From assembly GCA_017435865.1 (NCBI GenBank), contig JAFSEF010000053.1, positions 205,188 through 251,245 of the forward strand: a stretch of DNA of 46,058 bases. Direction: 5' to 3'. Positions within the stretch are counted from its first letter, which is position 1; every line of letters begins with the position of its first letter. This stretch comes from Clostridia bacterium. GTDB taxonomy: Bacteria > Bacillota > Clostridia > Oscillospirales > Acutalibacteraceae. The notes under the pieces were generated by a model. The model was not told the DNA's origin. It did not search any database and saw only the letters and a list, made by a program, of their open reading frames with translations. Positions 1 to 8,278 of this stretch are shown piece by piece. The position numbers and the translations under genes were made by a program.

Positions 1-273
1 ATGGTTTTGTTTTATAAAAAAGAGAGTGTGTAAATGTTTTTCCCAAATATCCTGATCGTTCCTTCGAATTTTTATATTCTGAGTTTCAGGAGAAGCACTG
101 TCTGGAACGGTTCGAGAACAGCACTCACAAAACCAAAAATCACCATATAATGTTCCTGACATTTTTTCTTCTGTTTTTAGACAGCGAAAGCATTTGGCAG
201 TATTGGATTCCGATGAAGTTAATACTGCAGTTGCTAATCGCTTATTAGCTTTTCTTTTTTTTAAAATAGACAT
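1..273 (-). CDS. Partial small protein with two cysteine pairs (zinc-ribbon-like)
   Basis: An open minus-strand frame starts at the ATG at 273-271 and runs off the window edge after 91 codons with no stop. An AGGAGG-type ribosome binding site lies about 8 bases upstream, and a sigma-A promoter (TTGCAA, 17 bases, TACAAT) lies behind it, so this is a real gene. The N-terminus is basic (MSILKKRKANKR). It is followed by a CFRC pair near residues 28-31 and a CECC cluster near residues 49-52, the spacing of a zinc ribbon or rubredoxin-like knuckle. I do not recognise the family and the C-terminus is outside the window. DNA binding or a phage/plasmid-type small protein are both possible; neither is shown. 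Confidence 0.7.
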   Translation of the reverse strand, partial: MSILKKRKANKRLATAVLTSSESNTAKCFRCLKTEEKMSGTLYGDFWFCECCSRTVPDSASPETQNIKIRRNDQDIWEKHLHTLFFIKQNH

Positions 274-301
274 CAATACAATACCTCCGACAGCTTTATG
301 A

Positions 302-330
302 ATTGTATCACAAAATTGAAATAATTGCAA
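302..330 (-). promoter_or_regulatory. Sigma-A-type promoter for the truncated zinc-ribbon gene
   Basis: On the minus strand TTGCAA (330-325) and TACAAT (307-302) are separated by exactly 17 bases, about 30 bases upstream of the start codon at 273. The rest of the gap between this promoter and the tRNA-Leu terminator (331-544) holds nothing I can recognise. Confidence 0.65.
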
Positions 331-544
331 CAAATCACAATAAAACTTATTCTTTTTCACGATGAAACCAATCTCCAAAATGAAATTCTTCTTTTTGAGA
401 TAAATATCATCGTGATTAACAGCACTTAAAAACGGTGAGTATTAGTCCTCTCACTTCGACTTTTCTATGTTCATTTTTGATACAATGAAACTAATCTTTT
501 ATGCCATAATGTCAGAAACCCTTATATCACAAGGCTTTTTAGGC

Positions 545-596
545 ATAGAAAAAGAACGAAAGCTGCAATACCAAAGGTATCATAACTTTCGTTCTT
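545..596 (-). terminator. Terminator of tRNA-Leu
   Basis: On the minus strand an 11-base arm AAGAACGAAAG (596-586) pairs with CTTTCGTTCTT (562-552). A nested ATACC/GGTAT pairing sits inside the loop, and the stem is followed by a T-rich tail (TTCTTTTTCT). It begins four bases after the tRNA CCA end. Confidence 0.7.
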
Positions 597-599
597 ATG

Positions 600-682
600 T
601 GGTGCGGGTAACAGGACTTGAACCTGCACGCCGTGGCAATAGAACCTAAATCTATCGTGTCTGCCAGTTCCACCATACCCGC
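600..682 (-). tRNA. tRNA-Leu (anticodon UAG)
   Basis: The minus strand reads GCGGGTA (acceptor arm), a D-arm region TGGTGGAACTGGCAGAC and an anticodon arm ATAGA-TTTAGGT-TCTAT with anticodon TAG. A long class II variable arm and a TTCAAGT T-loop follow, then the pairing acceptor TACCCGC, discriminator A and an encoded CCA. The length of about 83 bases and the long variable arm fit leucine tRNA. It reads CUA codons. Confidence 0.95.
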
Positions 683-694
683 AAATGTGTTATT

Positions 695-723
695 ACTATA
701 GCACATAATCTGTTTGTTTGCAA
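695..723 (-). promoter_or_regulatory. Promoter of tRNA-Leu
   Basis: On the minus strand TTGCAA (723-718), a 17-base spacer and TATAGT (700-695) lie 12 bases before the mature tRNA 5' end, as expected for a stable RNA gene. Confidence 0.7.
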
Positions 724-758
724 GATATTTCTGCGGCAGGATGCAACGCAATTCTTTT

Positions 759-810
759 CATACAAATGCAACAGGAACGCTTTTTAGATTATTCCTGTGT
801 TTGTTGTATG
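759..810. repeat. Two-step imperfect inverted repeat
   Basis: CATACAA (759-765) pairs with TTGTATG (804-810), and ACAGGAA (771-777) pairs with TTCCTGT (792-798) inside it, with small internal loops between. No T-run follows on either strand, so it is not a clear intrinsic terminator. It lies in the 470-base gap between tRNA-Leu and the dockerin protein. The rest of that gap up to the promoter at 1086 shows nothing else I can support. Confidence 0.35.
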
Positions 811-1085
811 ATCATGTGAACTGTGACGTTGAATTTTTTGTTTTTACACTCAAGAAGTAGCGTTCCGTTGTATTTTTTTTGACAATATTTTGAATGTTTT
901 GGTCCCGATACCGTGCTCTGATCGGTTTGCTTTTGTTGTTTTGATTGCGTTATTCTTTTGTGTTTTAAATTTATTTTGCACGAACGGTCGCAATTTCGGG
1001 TGAACGGTGTAAAAAAGAATTCTTAAAGAAAGTTGAGATGTAAAGATTTGACAGAAAGAAAAACAAGGTAACGAATCGTTTTTCA

Positions 1086-1114
1086 TTGACATATTGAACG
1101 TGTTATGCTATATT
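1086..1114 (+). promoter_or_regulatory. Promoter of the dockerin protein gene
   Basis: TTGACA (1086-1091), a 17-base spacer and TATATT (1109-1114) form a near-consensus sigma-A promoter 36 bases upstream of the ATG at 1151. An AAGGAGG ribosome binding site lies in between. Confidence 0.8.
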
Positions 1115-1150
1115 TTTTAGTGAAGTGATATCCATTAAGGAGGAAAAAAG

Positions 1151-2602
1151 ATGAAACGATTGTTAACTATTCTTCTTTGTTTACTTATGATCAGTAGCCT
1201 GTGTGTTCCTGCATTGGCAGTTGAAGATGGTGCTGAAACAAAAGTTCTTGCTGCTTGTTGTCTCGGCGATGTTAACGCTGATGACGCTATCGGAGCTGAC
1301 GATGCAAGACTTGCTTTGCGTTTTGCCGTGGGACTTGAACCTGATTTTACCGAACAGCAGTTTAAATGGGCTGATTATAATGCTGACAATGTTGTACTTG
1401 CAGAAGATGCAAGATCCATTCTGCGTGTTGCTGTTAAGCTTGATAAACAGAAAGCTCATTTACCCAATGTTGTTGTTGATGTTGCATCCACATGGATTAC
1501 CAATGGCTATGCAGGTAAAGCTTGTGCGGATTGCGGCAGACTGGTAGAAAAGAATGCCGAATATGATGCAATTCTTGAGAAGGTGGTATCTGTTGCCAAT
1601 TCCTGGGCTGCAGATGCAGGCCTTGCTTCATTGATTGCAGGCGTAGCTGATGTTAAAAACGCAAAGGCTGAAGTCATTGTCAATGTTGACGGAATCTGGT
1701 CTGTTGAAGGCGATCTCAATGCAGATGCTTTTGACGGATTTATGACTGCTTTTGGTAATGCTTTTGAACAGTACGTCGGCGATGATGAACTCAGCATTGT
1801 TGATGAAACTGTTTACAAAGACGGTGTATTTCAGAATACTGCCATTAAGAATGTTCTCTTTGAAGTTGGTGCAGGTCTGTTCTATAAGCTTGCCAATATA
1901 GATGAAAATCTTGTTTTCGGCACTTATGCTGTTCGTGTTGCTGATGAAAAGTTTGATGTTGTTGTCAAGCTTGCAGGTGCAGAAGAAAATATTGCAAAGG
2001 TAAAAAGTTTTGCTCAGACCGTGTCCGAACACATTGCTGCAGAAGTTGTTGACGGCAATCTTGTTATTGATGTCAAGACTCCCGATGCTCTTGTCAACTA
2101 CATAACCAATCTCAAACCTGAGAATCCTGCAGAAGCTCTTAATTCAAAAACAATCGATGCAGGTCTTAATCTTGTTGCTATGATGAATGTAGAGGATGCA
2201 TTCGGCAGCCAGCAGTCTGCTATTAACAGACTATGTGCTGTTCTCAATTCTGTTGACGGCTTCATTAATAAGGTTATCGGTAAGATCACCACTGCAACTG
2301 TTACCACAAATGACGGTACGGTTGTGGAGCTGCTGAAGAAAGGTGCAATTTTTACACCTGAAGAGTATCATTGGAGTGCTGATGACACAGCTTTTGAACT
2401 CTTGGTTAAGGGTGTGCAGGGCATTATGAGTGATGATATTCTGGCTCTTACTGTTGGTGACTTTGCAAATGAAAGCGGTTACTACACTGTTAAAGTTGAT
2501 GTTGCTGTTGATATGAGTAACGTCGGTGATATGGTCAACTCAACCATCACAGAAACCATTTATGTAAATATTCACATCTTTGATGATGTTGATCTTGGTT
2601 AA
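1151..2602 (+). CDS. Secreted protein with N-terminal type I dockerin-like module
   Basis: This is a 483-residue exported protein. Residues 1-23 are a signal peptide (basic start, hydrophobic core, cleavage after PALA). Residues 38-62 and 74-97 are two F-hand-like repeats, GDVNADDAIGADDARLALR and ADYNADNVVLAEDARSILR. They carry the D-x-N-x-D calcium-loop pattern of a dockerin, the module that docks enzymes or surface proteins onto cohesins. A short CADCG knuckle near residue 125 resembles the Cys-rich repeats of the next gene. The remaining 350 residues match no family I know and show no glycosidase motif. The dockerin sits at the N-terminus rather than the more usual C-terminus. The start is fixed by AAGGAGG eight bases upstream. 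Cohesin partners are not in this window, so cell-surface attachment is an inference. Confidence 0.8.
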   Translation: MKRLLTILLCLLMISSLCVPALAVEDGAETKVLAACCLGDVNADDAIGADDARLALRFAVGLEPDFTEQQFKWADYNADNVVLAEDARSILRVAVKLDKQKAHLPNVVVDVASTWITNGYAGKACADCGRLVEKNAEYDAILEKVVSVANSWAADAGLASLIAGVADVKNAKAEVIVNVDGIWSVEGDLNADAFDGFMTAFGNAFEQYVGDDELSIVDETVYKDGVFQNTAIKNVLFEVGAGLFYKLANIDENLVFGTYAVRVADEKFDVVVKLAGAEENIAKVKSFAQTVSEHIAAEVVDGNLVIDVKTPDALVNYITNLKPENPAEALNSKTIDAGLNLVAMMNVEDAFGSQQSAINRLCAVLNSVDGFINKVIGKITTATVTTNDGTVVELLKKGAIFTPEEYHWSADDTAFELLVKGVQGIMSDDILALTVGDFANESGYYTVKVDVAVDMSNVGDMVNSTITETIYVNIHIFDDVDLG

Positions 2603-2637
2603 GATTGACTTAAAAGTCTGATGAATTGAATGATGCG

Positions 2638-2702
2638 AAGCCTTGGCATCTGCCGTGGAAACAGTTTACTGTCTGTCGGATCTGATGTCGGGGCTTTGTT
2701 GT
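2638..2702 (+). other. Structured intergenic RNA between the two secreted-protein genes
   Basis: AAGCCTTGGCATC (2638-2650) pairs along 13 positions, including three G-U pairs, with GATGTCGGGGCTT (2684-2696). Inside, GCCG can face CGG and ACAGT-TT-ACTGT forms a perfect small hairpin. The tail is TGTTGTT, then AGGAG only one to two bases later. It could terminate transcripts of the dockerin gene, protect mRNA ends, or tune translation of the downstream gene. A separate 12-base palindrome GACTTAAAAGTC (2607-2618) precedes it. No other promoter is visible for the second gene, so it probably depends on passage through this element. Confidence 0.55.
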
Positions 2703-2715
2703 TAGGAGAATGAAT

Positions 2716-4956
2716 ATGGGTAAAAAGCTTCCTTTTGTAATTGCTGTTTGCTTGTTGCTTTTGATTGCCGTACCGCTGACATCTGTTCATGCAGTTTCTG
2801 TCGGTGACTACATTGACGACGGTATCGTTGTTGATGAAGATGAATCCTACTGCGGTTGCTGTCATGAACACAATCATGCGGGTATTTTTGCAAAAATATC
2901 ATGTATGTTTTGTAAGATTTCTCAGTTTTTCAAGAATCTTTTTGGCAATGCCGAAGAAAATGTTGAACATAAGTATGTTATAACAAATACAAAGGCAGCA
3001 ACATGTCAAGTTGCCGGATATGAGTCATACAAGTGTCTTGTTTGTCAAAAAACCGTCACACATTCTTTTGCAAAACTCGACCATAAGACAGAAGTCCTGA
3101 AAGCTGTTTCTGCAACCTGTACAGAAAGCGGTTTGTCACAAGGAAGTCGTTGTTCTGTTTGCAACACAATACTTGTCGAACAGACAATTGTTCCTGCATT
3201 CGGTCATGCCTATGATGACGGTATTGTCATAACTGCACCTGTTTGTGAAAAAGAAGGTAAGCGCGTATTCACCTGTGCCACTTGCGGTGACACAAAAACA
3301 GAAACAATCGAAGCTCTTGAGCACGATTGGGAAGATGAAGTAATTGAAGCTCCGACCTGCACAGAAAGCGGTGCGATGGCTCGTGTCTGTCAGCTTTGTG
3401 AAACTTATATTGAACGTGAAATTATACCTGCACTCGGACATGCTTATGACGGCGGAGTTGTAATAACTGAAGCGGATTGCGAGACAGATGGTGTCCGCAG
3501 ATACACTTGTGCAAATTGCAATGACGCATATACGGAATCGATCGCAGCACTTGGACATATTATTCCGCACAATGCAAATGTTGTTTGCTATCCGTACAAT
3601 GATGCTCAATCGGCAGGCTGCCTGACCATCAATTTTGCTTGTGCAAGATGCAGTGATCCGAAAAGCGGATTGCCTTATTTCAGATATGAATACAATGACT
3701 ACAAAGCGGTCATCAAAAACGCTTCCGGTGTTTCTCTCTATGCAACAACAGAAGAAGCACTTGTTGCGAGTAAAAACGGTGACACGGTTATTGTCGGTAT
3801 TGAAGATACAATTAATGCAGATGCAACAGTTCCTGCAGGTGTTACGCTTCTGATTCCTTGTGATAATGTGATGACAGGGTATACTGTGAACGGTTTCAAT
3901 CCCGACAATCCGTCCAAAGAAGGCAGCGCTGTTTTGTATCGTACCCTTACGATTGCAGAAAATGCTACTCTTACTGTCAACGGTACGGTGTTGATCAATG
4001 CAGTTACCGGTAGAGAAGGTGGCGGTTCTGTCATTCCTTATGATAATTCCGGTAATTACGGTCAGATCCGTCTTTATGGCGATATCAGGGTCGGCAACGG
4101 CGGCCTTTTGGATTGTGCCGGTTTTGTTGAAAATGAAGGCGGTACAGTTACGCTTGAAAGCGGTGCCACTATGTATGAAACTTTTGCTATGGAAAAATGG
4201 CGCGGTGGATCTTATGTCACAAACAACAGATTGTTTACACCCATTTACGAGCGACATATGAATAATATGAGAGCGACTTTGTATATAGAGTCCGGTGCAG
4301 CTTTGATCGGTAGTGGCAAAATGTATGCTCAGAATCAGTACTACTACGCACGTTTTCCGCAGATTGACAATACCAACGGCATTATAAGACTCGGGGAAGG
4401 TGCCCATGTAATACGTGAGATTGATGTTGCAGCCGACAGAGATATTTATTCATTCTACGGTGATATTGTCTTTGATAAGTCATCTTTGAATTGTGCCGGC
4501 TATGATCTTGAAACCAGTGCTGTGACGTATTTGTTTGATGGTGATATGACATTTAATTTCTACGCAGGTACAATAACGGTCAATTATAATTTCGGTTTCC
4601 TGCCGGGTGGTATTGTGAATCTGTATGACGGTGCTGCTTTTGAAATTGTTAAATTGGCTTCTTGGGCTATGTTTGATCAGGGCTTCTATGAGATTGAAAG
4701 CACGCTTTGGAGTGAAGGTCATAAATATACAACAGGGCGTGCAAACGCGGTGTTGAATGTTTATGAAAATGCAACGGTACAAGCTGCGGAACCGAAAGCA
4801 AGGTTATTGGGGGACGTTGTTGTCAAAGGTGGTACAGTCGGATCGGTTGCGCTTAAAACCTTTACATATTCCGTACCCAATGGCGGCAACGGATCTGAGG
4901 CTTATCCGGCATCAAGCGGCAGTTATATACTGACCTTGAATATTATAACAGAATAA
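2716..4956 (+). CDS. Large secreted Cys-rich-repeat / beta-solenoid protein
   Basis: An exported protein of 746 residues. The start is taken at 2716 rather than the in-frame ATG at 2710, because AGGAG (2704-2708) is only one base from 2710 but seven from 2716. Residues 1-26 form a signal peptide (cut after SVHA). Next comes a Cys/His cluster (CGCCHEHNH) and an aromatic, amphipathic stretch. Five repeats of about 40 residues follow (roughly 85-285), each C-x5-G-x5-C-x2-C ending with a conserved His after AL-G/D/E; such units recur in clostridial surface proteins and look metal- or disulfide-stabilised. From about residue 310 the sequence is Gly/Asn/Thr-rich with alternating hydrophobics (LTVNGTV, VTLESGA, IYGDI-type), suggesting a parallel beta-solenoid as in adhesins. 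There is no sortase motif, membrane anchor or catalytic motif. Function unknown. Confidence 0.75.
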   Translation: MGKKLPFVIAVCLLLLIAVPLTSVHAVSVGDYIDDGIVVDEDESYCGCCHEHNHAGIFAKISCMFCKISQFFKNLFGNAEENVEHKYVITNTKAATCQVAGYESYKCLVCQKTVTHSFAKLDHKTEVLKAVSATCTESGLSQGSRCSVCNTILVEQTIVPAFGHAYDDGIVITAPVCEKEGKRVFTCATCGDTKTETIEALEHDWEDEVIEAPTCTESGAMARVCQLCETYIEREIIPALGHAYDGGVVITEADCETDGVRRYTCANCNDAYTESIAALGHIIPHNANVVCYPYNDAQSAGCLTINFACARCSDPKSGLPYFRYEYNDYKAVIKNASGVSLYATTEEALVASKNGDTVIVGIEDTINADATVPAGVTLLIPCDNVMTGYTVNGFNPDNPSKEGSAVLYRTLTIAENATLTVNGTVLINAVTGREGGGSVIPYDNSGNYGQIRLYGDIRVGNGGLLDCAGFVENEGGTVTLESGATMYETFAMEKWRGGSYVTNNRLFTPIYERHMNNMRATLYIESGAALIGSGKMYAQNQYYYARFPQIDNTNGIIRLGEGAHVIREIDVAADRDIYSFYGDIVFDKSSLNCAGYDLETSAVTYLFDGDMTFNFYAGTITVNYNFGFLPGGIVNLYDGAAFEIVKLASWAMFDQGFYEIESTLWSEGHKYTTGRANAVLNVYENATVQAAEPKARLLGDVVVKGGTVGSVALKTFTYSVPNGGNGSEAYPASSGSYILTLNIITE

Positions 4957-4986
4957 TTTTTTTATACGTTTAAACGATTAGTTTGT

Positions 4987-5025
4987 AAAAAAATCCATCC
5001 TGCAGGGCAGCAGGGTGGATTTTTT
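4987..5025. terminator. Bidirectional terminator between convergent genes
   Basis: An A-tract, TCCATCCTGC (4994-5003), a short loop, GCAGGGTGGA (5010-5019) and a T-tract form a 10-pair stem flanked by A and T runs. It can therefore serve both the plus-strand secreted protein and the minus-strand phosphoesterase operon. Confidence 0.9.
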
Positions 5026-5061
5026 ATCAAAGACTATTGAATTTTGACAGTGTGATGCGAA

Positions 5062-6441
5062 TCAGAATGCAAAGTATTTTTCTCTTTGCTTTTTCATTCT
5101 TCCCGATATAGCACAAAGAATTTCTTTGGCTCCGTCTTCTCCGTTGGCATAATCCTTCATTGCTCTGCCTTCTTCATAGCAGAGTTCGTCATGCAGGGGG
5201 AAAAAGTTTTCGTAAAGGAAAGATGCATATTGTACAAATCTGAGATCACCGACAATGCGGTATTCTTCACTGATGGTGTCAATGGCTATAGAATAATAAT
5301 CCTTAATTGCATTGATAATGGATACTCTTTCGTTCTCGTGTGCAAAAACCATTGTGCAACAAATATCTGCCTTGGGATTGATGGAGTCATGTGTGTCTGT
5401 GCTGCCGACGATCGGCACTCTGTTTCCTTTTGCACACTGTTCATACCATGCAGCAGTCTGATATCCGTTGTGATTGAAGTAACGTTCGCCGCCGAGAACT
5501 TCAAAAACATCAAAAATCTTACGTTCAAACATCAGCTTCCACATTTTTTCGGGTACATGATTGACATTGTTTCTCCAGTACGGATGCGGGAAAATTGCAA
5601 GACCGTTTGCCTGGCGGATTTTATCAAAAATATACTGACAGCAGGCAAATGTGTATTTTTCAATGCCGTCAGGGATGTCAAGACTGTCCTTGAGTGCATC
5701 CACCTCTGCATAAAACTCCTCAACTGTCATCATTTCAGGAGCGTTGCCATTCATTGATCTTGCAGCCGGATCACTGTTTGTTTCTGCATCATTGGCTTCA
5801 CCGCGGATCAGACCGTTGACCGACCATTCGCCACCGAAATTAACAATGTGTACATCGTTGATATGATTATCGTCGCCTTTGGGGGTGTGCACTTCTTCGC
5901 CGGGTACCAGATTCAGTTCAATCGGAACATCTTTGTAAATGTTCATGACTTCAAGTGAAGGATAGTAACGTCCGTGATCGGTGACCGCCATGAAGTCATA
6001 GCCTTTTTTTCTGTAATTTGCAGCAACAAGTGCAGGACTCTGTCTGCCGTCAGAACGATAAGTATGCATATGCAGATCTCCGATAAACGGATATCTTCCG
6101 CAGAGATCTTCATGCAGCGAATAAACAGAAAGCTGAACCAGTTTTTTATCATCCAGTAAGACGCGTACAAAATGTTCCTGTTCATCAGGGAATGCTTGTG
6201 TGAATCGGATACAACCGTCTGCATCGGGACAGACAGTCTTATACTGCCAACGGTTTATGTGCGGATAATCTCTTTTGCAACCTTCATTCAACGGGCACAG
6301 TTCAATTGTATATTCCGTGTTCTTCTCAAAACTGATTCTGCCGCCGAGGGGTTTGATGGTGATGGTTACTTCTTTGTCAGCAGGGAAAACTTTCGGGAAA
6401 ATGTCAAAATAATGCAGGGTCTCGCTTTTTACAAAAGACAT
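5062..6441 (-). CDS. PHP-type metallohydrolase (CehA/McbA-like)
   Basis: A 459-residue protein, with the start chosen at 6441 because CGGAGG lies nine bases upstream; an in-frame ATG at 6534 falls inside the preceding gene. Residues 1-115 look like a beta-rich N-terminal domain. The PHP metal-binding core begins with GDLHMHTYRSDG (121-132; His124, His126, Asp131), continues with AVTDHGRYY (Asp155, His156), and has further metal-ligand candidates in FPHPYW and GSTDTHDS. PHP enzymes cleave phosphoester or related bonds with two or three metal ions; the substrate cannot be read from sequence. No signal peptide is visible, so it should act in the cytoplasm. It is the second gene of an operon, 22 bases after the metallophosphatase gene, suggesting successive steps on a phosphorylated compound. 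Confidence 0.8.
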   Translation of the reverse strand: MSFVKSETLHYFDIFPKVFPADKEVTITIKPLGGRISFEKNTEYTIELCPLNEGCKRDYPHINRWQYKTVCPDADGCIRFTQAFPDEQEHFVRVLLDDKKLVQLSVYSLHEDLCGRYPFIGDLHMHTYRSDGRQSPALVAANYRKKGYDFMAVTDHGRYYPSLEVMNIYKDVPIELNLVPGEEVHTPKGDDNHINDVHIVNFGGEWSVNGLIRGEANDAETNSDPAARSMNGNAPEMMTVEEFYAEVDALKDSLDIPDGIEKYTFACCQYIFDKIRQANGLAIFPHPYWRNNVNHVPEKMWKLMFERKIFDVFEVLGGERYFNHNGYQTAAWYEQCAKGNRVPIVGSTDTHDSINPKADICCTMVFAHENERVSIINAIKDYYSIAIDTISEEYRIVGDLRFVQYASFLYENFFPLHDELCYEEGRAMKDYANGEDGAKEILCAISGRMKKQREKYFAF

Positions 6442-6463
6442 AATAAAAAACCTCCGATATTTT

Positions 6464-8095
6464 TTATAGCTGCACGGGGACAGGCTTGTCCTCGCTTTCT
6501 TTTTCAATCGAAATAAAGTTGTTGCGTTCTGCATGGCACCATTTCATATTGAAAGCTTCGCAATATGCATCAACAGGAACATAAAGCTGGTCGCGGTTGC
6601 CGCGGAATACGCAGCTGCCCATTTCTTTTAATTCACCGTTCAACGAATATAAATTGCTGTTTTCTTTGAAAGAAACAACGGTATTATACAGTTGTATCTG
6701 CAAAGTGCCGACATCGGTGGTAACTGTGCCGCCTATATGGTTAGAAAGGATCGCAGCAGGAATGTACCACACGTTGTCTTGTTTTACGGGAGGTGTCTGA
6801 CATGCCGCAAGTCCGAGGTCAGCACCTTTGTACATGAGTCGTGTCTGTGAATAAACAGGTGCAAGAGCAAAGGGAAGTATTTCATCCTTTTCTTTGTCAA
6901 TGATGCACTTGTCAACAATGCGTCCGTCATCAAAATAAGCAGTCAGGGTCATTTTGCAGCCGTCTACTTCAACAAGGGTGTAAAAATAACGGTATTCCTC
7001 CTGCGGATTGAATGCAGCGTGCCATACTTTCCATATAGAACGAGATCCTGGCGGATGTCCGTTGGCATTTCCGAGAGTATAGTGAACGGTTCCTTCAGAA
7101 GGACGATCGTAGAGTTGTTCATTTCTGCGGGGAAAAGAGCGTGCAAAATTATGTTCGTGACCTGAAAAAAGAATATCATTCATTTCCATGCATTCCATCA
7201 TCATCGGATATGCATCGTAATTTGCTCCTTCGGGAATGGAATAGCAGATAGGGAAGTGATAAGATGCGATCTTCCATGTTTTGTCGGTTTTTTTCAGATC
7301 TTCTTTGGACCACTCATTTACAAGTACAGGTTCGTTAACGCCGTATACGGTAAAGTGACAGTTGCCGTAGTCAAAGGTGTAGTTTTCCGGTGTCCAGCCT
7401 TCGGGACCGTTGCAGGCATAGGCACTTTTGAACTGCTCATTGAAATAAGTGGCAGGTTCAGCGTAGTAACGACCGGTGCTTTCAACTTCATTGTAGTCTT
7501 TGAAACCACGGTTGTCGTGATTTCCCATTGTCATCATATACGGAATGCTTTCGATGATATCCGTACAACCGCTGAACATGCCGTTCCACTGCTGCTCATG
7601 CTGTCCGCAGTCAGTGTTATCACCACCGGTGTATATGAATCTGATGTCCGGATGCTTTTTGAGTATGTGTTTCAGGAATCGGTTGAAGCCTGAATAATCG
7701 GGTTCATAAAACGGTTGACCGCATTGCTGGTCAGATACGCAGACAAAGCTGAATTTTGTGCAGTTTTCTTCTTCTGTTGTGAAAGTGAATATGCGGCTTC
7801 TCTCTTTGTCTGAACCGCAGGTGTATTCATAAGTTGTACCGCTTTGCAGGTTGTTCATATGTGCCGAAAAGATACGGCTTGTATCAATATCACTTGCAAA
7901 AACGTGATTTTCTGCATTGCATTGCAGCCAGTTGCAGCTACCCTTTTTACGATAAAGGCAATATCCGGTCTCGGTGTTTGCGTCGGTTCTCCATGTAACG
8001 GTCATTGTTTTTTTGGCATCACCGTTGATGGAAAGCATGATATGGTCAGGTTTTTCTGATGAGCCGCGTATCGGTTTATTGTCGGTATTCGCCAT
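6464..8095 (-). CDS. Purple-acid-phosphatase-like metallophosphoesterase
   Basis: A 543-residue protein. Residues 15-108 form a fibronectin III-like domain with the TVTWRT motif typical of purple acid phosphatase N-terminal domains. The calcineurin-like core follows: VSDQQCG (Asp122), TGGDNTDCG (Asp159, Asn160), MGNHDN (Asn192, His193, Asp194), a His in ASYHFP and SGHEHNF. This is the metal-ligand set of binuclear phosphatases. The last 120 residues (IPAAILSNHIGGTV, YVPVDAYCEAFN) resemble the copper amine oxidase N-terminal/stalk domain usual in exported clostridial proteins. There is no signal peptide, which is odd for this architecture. AGGAG precedes the start, and a good promoter lies at 8133-8161. 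Phosphomonoesterase or phosphodiesterase activity is inferred; the substrate is unknown. Confidence 0.82.
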   Translation of the reverse strand: MANTDNKPIRGSSEKPDHIMLSINGDAKKTMTVTWRTDANTETGYCLYRKKGSCNWLQCNAENHVFASDIDTSRIFSAHMNNLQSGTTYEYTCGSDKERSRIFTFTTEEENCTKFSFVCVSDQQCGQPFYEPDYSGFNRFLKHILKKHPDIRFIYTGGDNTDCGQHEQQWNGMFSGCTDIIESIPYMMTMGNHDNRGFKDYNEVESTGRYYAEPATYFNEQFKSAYACNGPEGWTPENYTFDYGNCHFTVYGVNEPVLVNEWSKEDLKKTDKTWKIASYHFPICYSIPEGANYDAYPMMMECMEMNDILFSGHEHNFARSFPRRNEQLYDRPSEGTVHYTLGNANGHPPGSRSIWKVWHAAFNPQEEYRYFYTLVEVDGCKMTLTAYFDDGRIVDKCIIDKEKDEILPFALAPVYSQTRLMYKGADLGLAACQTPPVKQDNVWYIPAAILSNHIGGTVTTDVGTLQIQLYNTVVSFKENSNLYSLNGELKEMGSCVFRGNRDQLYVPVDAYCEAFNMKWCHAERNNFISIEKESEDKPVPVQL

Positions 8096-8132
8096 GTTTT
8101 TTCTCCTGTCAGATCTGGTTTCTTACTTTAGT

Positions 8133-8161
8133 ATATTACCATAAGTCTGTATCGGTTGCAA
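8133..8161 (-). promoter_or_regulatory. Promoter of the two-gene phosphoesterase operon
   Basis: On the minus strand TTGCAA (8161-8156), a 17-base spacer and TAATAT (8138-8133) lie 38 bases upstream of the start codon. Confidence 0.7.
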
Positions 8162-8215
8162 GAAAAAATTAAAGATATGTGAAATACAATGCTTTGTTTT
8201 TTTGACTTTATGGTA

Positions 8216-8244
8216 TTGAAATAAAATACATAATATGTTACAAT
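8216..8244 (+). promoter_or_regulatory. Promoter of the GH3 glycosidase gene
   Basis: TTGAAA (8216-8221), a 17-base spacer and TACAAT (8239-8244) lie 35 bases upstream of the ATG at 8279, divergent from the phosphoesterase promoter. No clear operator is visible in the shared region. Confidence 0.7.
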
Positions 8245-8278
8245 TTTATCCGTGAATTTATATTTCAGGAGGTTGGAA

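Noticed and set aside
467-751. Short frames on both strands across tRNA-Leu
   Set aside because: They are translations of the tRNA and its terminator (the RVTGLEPAR-type peptide is a typical tRNA artefact).
850-1092. 80-codon minus-strand frame between tRNA-Leu and the dockerin gene
   Set aside because: Its start overlaps the dockerin promoter. It has no ribosome binding site and a basic low-complexity composition, so non-coding is more likely.
3136-4407. 423-codon open frame on the minus strand, opposite the Cys-rich secreted protein
   Set aside because: It has no ribosome binding site or promoter and a Cys/Ile/Thr-heavy composition without domains. The plus strand holds a signal peptide and clear repeats, so this is a reading-frame shadow.
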